From an uncultured archaeon (GTDB lineage: Archaea > Thermoproteota > Nitrososphaeria > Nitrososphaerales > CALBXV01), in assembly GCA_937890045.1 (NCBI GenBank), contig CALBXV010000482.1, positions 1 through 11,594 on the forward strand: a stretch of 11,594 bases of DNA. The letters run 5' to 3'. Below the pieces are notes generated by a model. It saw only the letters and a program-made list of their open reading frames with translations. It ran no database searches and was not told the origin of the DNA. The position numbers and the translations under genes are program-made. Shown in pieces: positions 1 to 5,163 of this stretch. Position 1 is the stretch's first letter. Every line of letters starts with the position of its first letter.

Positions 1-483
1 AACTTTATTTTTATTTGTAACCCTGATGATCATACGAATTGCTTCTCCAGCAGCAGTAGTCCAATCATACATTGAACTATTAGTTATATCCATTGAAGTA
101 AGATCACAAATTAAACTTTGATATTCAAATAAAGCTTGTAACATTCCTTGACTAATTTCTGGTTGATATGGCGTATATGATGTGTAAAATTCAGATCTAG
201 AAGTTATTTCATCAACCGCAGCAGGTACATAATGAGGCCAGGCACCGCCTCCTAAAAAACATAATTTTTTTGGGTAAACAAAGTTTTTAGATAATAAATT
301 TTCACAATGTTGAAGTAGATTAAGTTCTTCTAGTTTATTAGGTAATTTTAGATTATGTTTTAGTAGAAGATGATTTGGAATATCAGAAAATAAATCAGAA
401 ATAGAATTTAATGATAATTCTTTCAACATTTTACTTTCTAAATCATAATTAGAATTTGGTAAAAAATGATGTTTAATTGACAT
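1..483 (-). CDS. gcvPA: Glycine dehydrogenase (decarboxylating) subunit 1, N-terminal part
   Basis: This is the N-terminal 161 residues of the alpha subunit of the split P-protein of the glycine cleavage system. With GcvPB it decarboxylates glycine using pyridoxal phosphate and passes the aminomethyl group to lipoyl-GcvH. The translation contains the family's highly conserved blocks: PHYVPAAVDEI near residues 82-92, SRSEFYTSYTPYQPEISQG just after it, then LQALFEYQSLICDLT and NSSMYDWTTAAGEA. The full protein is normally about 450 residues, so roughly two thirds lies beyond the left edge and the 3' end is missing. The start is the ATG at 483-481. It begins 19 bp after the stop of the RHH gene, on the same strand, with no clear Shine-Dalgarno site, so co-transcription is plausible but not proven. 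Family identity is nearly certain. Confidence 0.95.
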   Translation of the reverse strand, partial: MSIKHHFLPNSNYDLESKMLKELSLNSISDLFSDIPNHLLLKHNLKLPNKLEELNLLQHCENLLSKNFVYPKKLCFLGGGAWPHYVPAAVDEITSRSEFYTSYTPYQPEISQGMLQALFEYQSLICDLTSMDITNSSMYDWTTAAGEAIRMIIRVTNKNKV

Positions 484-502
484 TCTTTATTATTATTTGA
501 AG

Positions 503-1033
503 TTAAGTTGCAGTATTAAATTTTACGATAACGGAATTATCAGTTAAATCAATTTTAGCTTGTATATTTAAACAGGTTTTGATTGCGGCTTGTATATAAT
601 ATCCAAGAAAAGAGGACCATTTTCTACCATATTCATGATGTAAAGTAATTACATCATATCCAGTAAATTCTATTCTTTCAGATTGAAATATACCAGCGTA
701 TTTACTAAGGATGTCAATATATTCAAAAAAAGTATTAATATTAATTTGTTTCCACCAAAACATAATAAATTCTTTTGGTAAACTACTGCCTAATTTTTTT
801 CCTACTTCTATTAGTTGATCAGCTGTTAATAATTCAATAAATCCTTTAAAAAAAGCTTTACTGAGATGTACATAACCATATTTTTCAGTTCGATAATCCC
901 ATTCAATATGTTTAACAAATATTTGAGAAACTAATGAACTATAACTAATATCTTCTTCATCACTAATTTTTAGTAAGGATTTATCAATATCGTCTTTCAT
1001 TCTAAAAGATCTTATATTATTTGCAGATTTCAA
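503..1033 (-). CDS. Ribbon-helix-helix DNA-binding protein with conserved archaeal C-terminal domain
   Basis: A 176-residue protein. Residues about 7-46 look like a ribbon-helix-helix fold: a short beta strand (IRSFRM), a first helix (DDIDKSLLKISDEED), a turn (ISYSS) and a second helix (LVSQIFVKHIEWD). Such dimers insert the strand into the DNA major groove. The remaining ~130 residues form a separate domain rich in aromatic residues (FWW, WSSFLGYYIQAA) that I recognise only as an archaeal type of unknown function. It may sense a ligand or mediate oligomers. The start is TTG at 1033. The first ATG, at codon 12, would remove the DNA-contacting strand, and a TATA-like box about 28 bp upstream of the TTG fits a leaderless transcript. 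It lies 19 bp upstream of gcvPA and could regulate that gene or itself; this is inference. Confidence 0.8.
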   Translation of the reverse strand: MKSANNIRSFRMKDDIDKSLLKISDEEDISYSSLVSQIFVKHIEWDYRTEKYGYVHLSKAFFKGFIELLTADQLIEVGKKLGSSLPKEFIMFWWKQININTFFEYIDILSKYAGIFQSERIEFTGYDVITLHHEYGRKWSSFLGYYIQAAIKTCLNIQAKIDLTDNSVIVKFNTAT

Positions 1034-1039
1034 GATGTA

Positions 1040-1057
1040 TTGTAATACTTTGTAATA
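1040..1057. repeat. Direct repeats TTGTAATA with 10-bp period, candidate RHH operator
   Basis: TTGTAATA occurs at 1040-1047 and again at 1050-1057 on the plus strand. The 10-bp spacing puts both copies on the same face of the helix. Related TTGTA words follow at 1071 and 1088. The pair lies between the TATA box (1058-1065) and the start codon (1033) of the RHH gene. Tandem short sites one turn apart are typical of cooperative RHH dimer binding, so autorepression is a reasonable guess. AT-rich composition makes chance repeats more likely than usual. Confidence 0.4.
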
Positions 1058-1065
1058 TATTTATA
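1058..1065 (-). promoter_or_regulatory. TATA box of the RHH gene
   Basis: On the minus strand the sequence reads TATAAATA, centred about 28 bp upstream of the TTG start at 1033. That is the expected spacing if transcription starts at or next to the start codon (leaderless mRNA). It supports the TTG start over the internal ATG. Confidence 0.6.
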
Positions 1066-1085
1066 CTTTATTGTATATACATTAT

Positions 1086-1125
1086 ATTGTAAACGTCTTA
1101 CATATATATACAAAAAATTTACAAT
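1086..1125. repeat. Inverted repeat ATTGTAAA/TTTACAAT around a TATA box
   Basis: ATTGTAAA at 1086-1093 is matched exactly by its reverse complement TTTACAAT at 1118-1125. The 24-bp spacer holds the TATA-like element of the small plus-strand gene. It could be an operator for the divergent intergenic region, possibly for the RHH protein, whose upstream direct repeats share the TTGTAA word. Evidence is positional only. Confidence 0.35.
1101..1110 (+). promoter_or_regulatory. TATA box of the cysteine-rich small gene
   Basis: CATATATATA lies centred about 37 bp upstream of the ATG at 1143. Allowing 26-27 bp to the start site, transcription would begin near 1132, giving a leader of about 10 nt that includes the GGTGA at 1134-1138. 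Confidence 0.5.
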
Positions 1126-1133
1126 AAACTAAC

Positions 1134-1138
1134 GGTGA
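1134..1138 (+). promoter_or_regulatory. Shine-Dalgarno site GGTGA of the cysteine-rich small gene
   Basis: GGTGA is complementary to the archaeal 16S 3' end (UCACC) and sits 4 nt before the ATG at 1143. It is the main reason to believe this short reading frame is translated. Confidence 0.55.
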
Positions 1139-1142
1139 AAAT

Positions 1143-1253
1143 ATGAGTAAATTTACGTGTGAAATATGTGGAATAAGTATGTGTAAAAACAAGTGTACTA
1201 ACGTACCAGATTGTTGCGGCCATCAAATGTTACCAAGTATTCGTACAATATGA
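1143..1253 (+). CDS. Cysteine-rich 36-residue microprotein, putative zinc-binding
   Basis: A 36-residue reading frame, ATG at 1143 to TGA at 1251-1253, with six cysteines and a histidine: C6, C9, C14, C18, C24, C25 and H27. The CxxC pair (TCEIC), the CKNKC pair and the CCGH end resemble a compact zinc-binding knuckle. The remaining residues are polar with a hydrophobic tail (MLPSIRTI). A TATA box and a GGTGA site stand upstream at sensible spacing. No function can be given; small zinc-finger proteins in archaea may bind nucleic acid or proteins. The clustering of cysteines in so AT-rich a region argues against chance translation. Confidence 0.6.
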   Translation: MSKFTCEICGISMCKNKCTNVPDCCGHQMLPSIRTI

Positions 1254-1259
1254 AACAAT

Positions 1260-1409
1260 ATGAAAAATAGAAATAGTTTAAGAATATTAACAAATAATAT
1301 TCTAAAAATAGAATCTAAAGTAATAAATTTCAACGTTAAAACATTTGCAGATCCTCAACAAGCACAGTACATAGCATTAACAATAAGAATACTATTGTTC
1401 AACGCATAA
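1260..1409 (+). CDS. Hypothetical 49-residue protein
   Basis: An ATG at 1260 opens a 49-codon frame ending in TAA at 1407-1409. It starts 6 bp after the stop of the cysteine-rich gene, so the two would share a transcript. The product is basic at the N-terminus (MKNRNSLRILTNN), then alternates hydrophobic and polar residues (KIESKVINFNVKTF), and ends in a helix-like stretch (QQAQYIALTIRILLFNA). There is no signal peptide, no convincing membrane segment and no recognised motif. No good Shine-Dalgarno site precedes it, so translational coupling would be needed. It is a candidate rather than a certain gene. Confidence 0.4.
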   Translation: MKNRNSLRILTNNILKIESKVINFNVKTFADPQQAQYIALTIRILLFNA

Positions 1410-1449
1410 TTATTACATACAAAAGTAATTGCATCAGAGAATAAATGGG

Positions 1450-2112
1450 TTAAATTCTAATTATTCTTTGTGCAATGTCCATAATTTTTTTATCATGTGT
1501 AGTTATAATTAATGTTTTACCTTTAAGCAAATTTGTTCCTCTTATAAAGCCCATAACTAATTCACTCATAACTGGATCTAAAGCTTCTGTAGGTTCATCC
1601 ATTAAAATAAGAGGTGGATCAGACGCAAATGATCTTGCCACAGCAACTAATTGCCTCTCGCCAACACTCAAATGTTTCACTAACATTTCTGAATAGTTGA
1701 AAAGATTCATCATTTTAAGAATTTTAACTACTCTTTCAGATAAATCAGATTTAGAATATTTATTTATAACTAGTGGTAATTGAATATTTTCGTATACAGT
1801 AAGATTAGGTATTAAATTTTGAGTTTGTGGCACAACACCAATGAGACGTGAACGTAAATTAATTAATTTTTCATTATTTAACGAAGTTATTTCTTGATCT
1901 TCAACATAAATTTTACCGTTTAATGGTTTATTGAATCCGCAGATTAAATTAATTAAACTAGTTTTTCCACTTCCGATTTGTCCTACTAATGCAACAAAAT
2001 CTCCTTTCTTAACTTCTAAATTAAAATTTTTAAAGACATCAGTTTTATGAATTAGAGTATGATATCCCATGGTAACATTAGTTAATTTTACTATAACATC
2101 AGTTTCTTTCAA
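1450..2112 (-). CDS. ABC transporter ATPase, FtsE/LolD/MacB-like
   Basis: A 220-residue ATP-binding cassette subunit that would hydrolyse ATP on the cytoplasmic face to drive a membrane partner. All core motifs are visible: Walker A GQIGSGKT (residues 44-51), Q-loop VVPQTQNLIPNLTVYENI, signature LSVGE (148-152, V in place of the usual second-position G), Walker B LILMDEP with D172-E173, D-loop EALD, and the switch histidine H206 in TTHD. Length and the NLTVYENIQLPL block match the small FtsE/LolD/MacB class rather than nutrient importers. The start is TTG at 2112, with GGGAT 5 nt upstream; the first in-frame ATG (codon 15) would cut into the first strand. The FtsX-like membrane gene ends 11 bp upstream, so it is the obvious partner. 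The substrate or mechanical target is unknown. Confidence 0.9.
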   Translation of the reverse strand: MKETDVIVKLTNVTMGYHTLIHKTDVFKNFNLEVKKGDFVALVGQIGSGKTSLINLICGFNKPLNGKIYVEDQEITSLNNEKLINLRSRLIGVVPQTQNLIPNLTVYENIQLPLVINKYSKSDLSERVVKILKMMNLFNYSEMLVKHLSVGERQLVAVARSFASDPPLILMDEPTEALDPVMSELVMGFIRGTNLLKGKTLIITTHDKKIMDIAQRIIRI

Positions 2113-2117
2113 AGTTA

Positions 2118-2122
2118 ATCCC
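2118..2122 (-). promoter_or_regulatory. Shine-Dalgarno site GGGAT deciding the TTG start of the ABC ATPase
   Basis: On the minus strand GGGAT is followed by 5 nt and then TTG. The site lies in the 11-bp gap after the FtsX-like gene. It supports a TTG start at 2112 for the ATPase gene. Confidence 0.45.
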
Positions 2123-2123
2123 T

Positions 2124-2606
2124 TTATTTAGTAACATTGTTAAAAGCGCGAATAACACCAAAGATAGTTCCAAGTCCCATTGCTAATATAATTACAAATA
2201 CAGTATATAACATAATAATAGAGTTAAACAGATCTATAGATGATAATAAAACAGGTGCTAGAAAACCCACAACATAATAAAAACCTATTGAAAACATTAT
2301 TCCAAGAGTAATTCCAATAATTCCTATTATTAAGAAAATAATACAGAAATAACTTATTAATAATTTTTTACGTGCTCCTAATGAACTAAAAACTTCAATA
2401 ATATATTCAGAAGATGATATAAACTCACTGGATAACATAAACATAATTATAAAAAATGAAATAAAAATAGTTGGAAGAATATAAAATGATGAAAAGAAAA
2501 TACCTAATAATATTGAATTACAAGTAATTATACTAAGTAATCCAATATAGATAGAGGATCGAGGTTTAGTTAGTTGTAAACTTTTGAATAATAATTGAGA
2601 AAACAT
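2124..2606 (-). CDS. FtsX-like four-helix membrane protein (minimal ABC permease)
   Basis: A 160-residue, strongly hydrophobic protein with four predicted membrane helices near residues 19-38, 42-62, 84-108 and 128-152. Between helices 2 and 3 lies EVFSSLGARKKLLISYF, which matches the amphipathic stretch of FtsX/MacB permeases (typically E-x-x-LRALGASRRQI), where the permease touches its ATPase. The gene sits 11 bp before a FtsE/LolD-like ATPase. Family members usually have a large extracytoplasmic domain between helices 1 and 2; here only about 3 residues separate them, so this is a stripped-down form. The start is ATG at 2606, with a weak GAGAT 6 nt upstream. The CdvA-like gene ends 26 bp before it. 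Function (mechanical signalling, lipid or lipoprotein handling) is not shown by the sequence. Confidence 0.75.
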   Translation of the reverse strand: MFSQLLFKSLQLTKPRSSIYIGLLSIITCNSILLGIFFSSFYILPTIFISFFIIMFMLSSEFISSSEYIIEVFSSLGARKKLLISYFCIIFLIIGIIGITLGIMFSIGFYYVVGFLAPVLLSSIDLFNSIIMLYTVFVIILAMGLGTIFGVIRAFNNVTK

Positions 2607-2632
2607 TGCGCAATCTCATTATTAAAAAATTA

Positions 2633-3493
2633 TTAATAGTTGGATATTTGTTCCTGGTTATTATATTGATCAGTATCATCAGATGATTCAACTACATCTG
2701 AAGTTTTAACAACCGGCTCTTCCATTGATTCATTCTCATTAGAATCTTCATTCATATTAGAACTCTCTGTAGAATCAGCAGTCATATCTGAATCTTCATT
2801 CATATTAGAACTCTCTGTAGAATCAGCAGTCATATCTGAATCTTCATTCATATTAGAACTCTCTGTAGAATCAGCAGTCATATCTGAATCTTCATTAGTT
2901 GATTGATCATTTGCTTCAACAGATTTAATAACGCCCATAATATCATTTCTTTCAGATTCATCACTTTTTTGCATACTTGTTATATGATCAATAGTAGTAT
3001 CATATGTATCAGAGTCAATTTCACCGGTTTTATGTTGTATTTTAATATTAGCAATAAATGTATTCAATTGTGATTGACGAGAATCAAGTTCATCTAATCG
3101 TGTTTTTAAAGAATCACTTAGATCATCATAAGATTGTTTGAAATTATCAGATTGAATATTATATTGTTTTCCTAGATTATCATAAACTTCTTGATCAATT
3201 TCACCATCATTAAGTAATTCATCTAGAGCTTTAGATCTTTTTTGAGCAATTTCATTTTCTTTTTTGAATTTTTCTATTTCAACACGCCATTTAGGAACAA
3301 TAACTAAAGAACCTTCTTCAAATACAATATTAGTGCTTGAATATTCCTTTAGATTTCCATGACCTTCATCTACACCAACAGATTTAAGTTGTCCAAGATT
3401 ATCAACATATATTCCTATGATTTTACCTAATTCTCGACCATAAAAATCATGTACAGGTTTACTTACTAACGATTTAAAAGTTTCACTTCTCAT
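2633..3493 (-). CDS. PRC-barrel/coiled-coil protein, CdvA-like
   Basis: A 286-residue protein in three parts. Residues 1-70 form a PRC-barrel-type beta domain (VSKPVHDFYGRELGKIIG, ending in VIVPKW). Residues about 70-195 are highly charged and helical, a likely coiled coil with two similar DGEID/TGEID turns at 97-100 and 157-160. Residues about 196-286 are acidic, Ser/Asn-rich and disordered, with three exact 16-residue repeats. A PRC barrel followed by a coiled coil is the architecture of CdvA, the archaeal protein that recruits ESCRT-III-like CdvB to the membrane at division. A division role is therefore plausible, though other archaeal PRC-barrel proteins share the layout. No CdvB or CdvC lies nearby. 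It heads an operon with the FtsX-like and ATPase genes. The start is ATG at 3493. Confidence 0.85.
   Translation of the reverse strand: MRSETFKSLVSKPVHDFYGRELGKIIGIYVDNLGQLKSVGVDEGHGNLKEYSSTNIVFEEGSLVIVPKWRVEIEKFKKENEIAQKRSKALDELLNDGEIDQEVYDNLGKQYNIQSDNFKQSYDDLSDSLKTRLDELDSRQSQLNTFIANIKIQHKTGEIDSDTYDTTIDHITSMQKSDESERNDIMGVIKSVEANDQSTNEDSDMTADSTESSNMNEDSDMTADSTESSNMNEDSDMTADSTESSNMNEDSNENESMEEPVVKTSDVVESSDDTDQYNNQEQISNY
2742..2896 (-). repeat. Three perfect 48-bp tandem repeats plus an 11-bp partial copy
   Basis: Units at 2742-2789, 2790-2837 and 2838-2885 are identical base for base, and 2886-2896 repeats the first 11 bases. Each unit encodes 16 residues (NEDSDMTADSTESSNM in one phase) in the acidic tail of the CdvA-like protein. 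The length is a multiple of three, so the frame is kept. Perfect identity points to recent duplication or ongoing slippage. Confidence 0.95.
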
Positions 3494-3517
3494 AATAAAT
3501 ATTATGTATAAATTGTC

Positions 3518-3525
3518 TTTATTAA
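3518..3525 (-). promoter_or_regulatory. Possible TATA box of the CdvA-like operon
   Basis: On the minus strand TTAATAAA is centred about 28 bp upstream of the ATG at 3493, the spacing for a leaderless start. A second TATA-like word (TTTATACA, 3505-3512) is too close to the ATG to serve. The AT-rich background weakens the call. Confidence 0.35.
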
Positions 3526-3575
3526 TTAAGGTAAAAATTCATTGGTGTTTAGGTGAAATCTAATTGTCCTTTTTC

Positions 3576-3588
3576 ATAAATTTAAATT
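3576..3588 (+). promoter_or_regulatory. Possible TATA box of pepA
   Basis: ATAAATTTAAATT lies about 54 bp upstream of the ATG at 3636. Transcription from it would start near 3609 and leave a short leader holding the GTGAT at 3628-3632. The region 3494-3635 is a divergent promoter region with no gene in it. Confidence 0.35.
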
Positions 3589-3627
3589 AAAAATTTATCA
3601 ACTTGAATGATTTATTAAATTAGTTGT

Positions 3628-3632
3628 GTGAT
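3628..3632 (+). promoter_or_regulatory. Shine-Dalgarno-like GTGAT fixing the pepA start at 3636
   Basis: GTGAT pairs with the 16S 3' end and sits 3 nt before the ATG at 3636. An in-frame TTG at 3624 would add four residues but would lie upstream of this site, so ATG 3636 is preferred. Confidence 0.4.
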
Positions 3633-3635
3633 AGA

Positions 3636-5135
3636 ATGGATATTAAAATAGATTTAATAAATTTATCTCAACAGAGATTTGATGCAATAGTACTTTATTC
3701 AGTTAATGGAAAAATAACTAATAACATAATGATAGAAGAACTAAATAAAATAACAGATAATTCTCTAAACAAAATAATAAAAATAAACAAATTAACAAAT
3801 AATGATAAAAAATTACATATAATATATACTGCGAGTGAAGCAATAAAAAAAATTATTATTGTAAATATTAGAAAAACAGATAATTTAGACATGGAAACAA
3901 TAAGAATGACTGGGGGCGATGTTGCTAGTAAAATAAAGGAGTTAGAACTTAATAACTATGGAATAATAATTCCAAAAATTAGTAAAGTAAATTATTCTGA
4001 GTTTGCGCAAAGTTTAGTAGAAGGATCGAAATTAGCATTATATGATTTTAATAATTATAAGACGAATAAGAATAATAATAAAAAATCCTACAAATTAAAT
4101 ATTCTAATTGAAAAAGATGTAAAATTAGAAGAAGTAAAAAAAGGTGTTAAAATTGGTCAAGCTGTAGTTGAAGGTGTAGAAATTGCAAGAGATATAGCTA
4201 ATACACCTGGATGTGATTGTACACCAAATCTATTAGTCAAAAAAGTAAAAGAAATTACAAATAAACATAATTTAAATTGTGAAATAATAGACGAAGAGAA
4301 TATGAAAAAACTGAAGATGGGTGGAATCTTAGGTGTTTCTTCTGGAAGTAATGAAACTGCGAAACTAATAATAATTAAACATAATAATGCGACAAATAAT
4401 GTGAAACCGATAATTATAGTAGGTAAAGCAGTTACATTTGATAGTGGTGGAATATCAATAAAGCCTTCATCAAAAATGGAAGAAATGAAATATGATAAAT
4501 CTGGGGGTGCGACGGTAATAGGTACGATGGTGACTGTTGCAAAATTGAATTTACCTATGAATATAATTGGAGTTATACCTGCTACTGAAAATTTACCAGG
4601 TGGGAGAGCCTATAAACCAGGAGATATTCTGAAATTCTCTAATGGGAAAACTGCTGAGATAATAAATACAGATGCAGAAGGTAGAGTAATATTAGGTGAC
4701 GCATTATATTATTCAACAAGATGGAAACCACAAGCAATAATAGATTTAGCAACTTTAACAGGAGCATGTATAGTAGCGCTTGGAAATTCTGCAAGTGGTT
4801 TAATGGGTAATAATCAAAAATTAATTGATAAGATAATCAAAGCTGGAAATAACACATGTGAAAAAGTATGGCAATTACCAATGTGGGAAGAATATACAAG
4901 TCAAATTAAAAGTGATGTAGCAGACATAAGAAACACTGGAATAAAAGGCGCAGGTACAATTACAGCAGCTGCTTTTCTTGCAGAATTTGTTGAAACATAT
5001 CCTTGGGCTCATTTAGATATTGCTGGTACAGCTTGGATTCAAGAAACAACTCCAAAGAAATCTTATCTAACAAAAGGTGCTACAGGAATATGTGTAAGAT
5101 TACTAACTAATTTATTACAAAATTGGAAGAATTAA
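3636..5135 (+). CDS. pepA: Leucyl aminopeptidase, peptidase family M17
   Basis: A 499-residue cytosolic metallo-aminopeptidase that removes N-terminal residues, especially leucine, from peptides; E. coli PepA has 503. The C-terminal catalytic domain is complete. GKAVTFDSGGISIKP carries metal ligands K264 and D269, KYDKSGGA carries D287, and NTDAEGR carries D346, E348 and the catalytic arginine R350. The spacings are identical to E. coli (K282, D287, D305, D364, E366). The N-terminal ~165 residues are the family's divergent alpha/beta domain, here Asn/Lys-rich in keeping with the AT-rich genome. The gene is transcribed alone, divergent from the CdvA-like operon and convergent with hef. I see no sign of a DNA-binding role like that of E. 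coli PepA, but cannot exclude it. Confidence 0.96.
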   Translation: MDIKIDLINLSQQRFDAIVLYSVNGKITNNIMIEELNKITDNSLNKIIKINKLTNNDKKLHIIYTASEAIKKIIIVNIRKTDNLDMETIRMTGGDVASKIKELELNNYGIIIPKISKVNYSEFAQSLVEGSKLALYDFNNYKTNKNNNKKSYKLNILIEKDVKLEEVKKGVKIGQAVVEGVEIARDIANTPGCDCTPNLLVKKVKEITNKHNLNCEIIDEENMKKLKMGGILGVSSGSNETAKLIIIKHNNATNNVKPIIIVGKAVTFDSGGISIKPSSKMEEMKYDKSGGATVIGTMVTVAKLNLPMNIIGVIPATENLPGGRAYKPGDILKFSNGKTAEIINTDAEGRVILGDALYYSTRWKPQAIIDLATLTGACIVALGNSASGLMGNNQKLIDKIIKAGNNTCEKVWQLPMWEEYTSQIKSDVADIRNTGIKGAGTITAAAFLAEFVETYPWAHLDIAGTAWIQETTPKKSYLTKGATGICVRLLTNLLQNWKN

Positions 5136-5140
5136 ATTAA

Positions 5141-5163
5141 AATAATTATAATTTATAATTATT
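5141..5163. terminator. Perfect AT hairpin between convergent pepA and hef
   Basis: AATAATTATA (5141-5150), loop ATT, TATAATTATT (5154-5163): a perfect 10-bp stem with a 3-nt loop. It lies just past the pepA stop and covers the hef stop at 5159-5161. It could act as a two-way terminator or 3'-end stabiliser. A pure A/T palindrome is less surprising here than in balanced DNA, but a similar one sits at the other long convergent junction. Confidence 0.45.

Noticed and set aside
1475..1696. 73-codon plus-strand frame
   Set aside because: It lies wholly antisense to the ABC ATPase gene, whose motifs are complete; it is a shadow frame.
2742..2896. CRISPR-like array of 48-bp repeats
   Set aside because: The units are contiguous without spacers and lie in frame inside a protein-coding gene, so they are a coding tandem repeat.
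3624..3635. TTG start adding four residues to pepA
   Set aside because: The ATG at 3636 has a GTGAT just upstream, the TTG lies before that site, and family length fits the shorter form.
3494..3635. Possible small gene or RNA in the pepA/CdvA-like divergent region
   Set aside because: Only very short frames and A/T-rich sequence are present; I see nothing beyond likely promoter elements.
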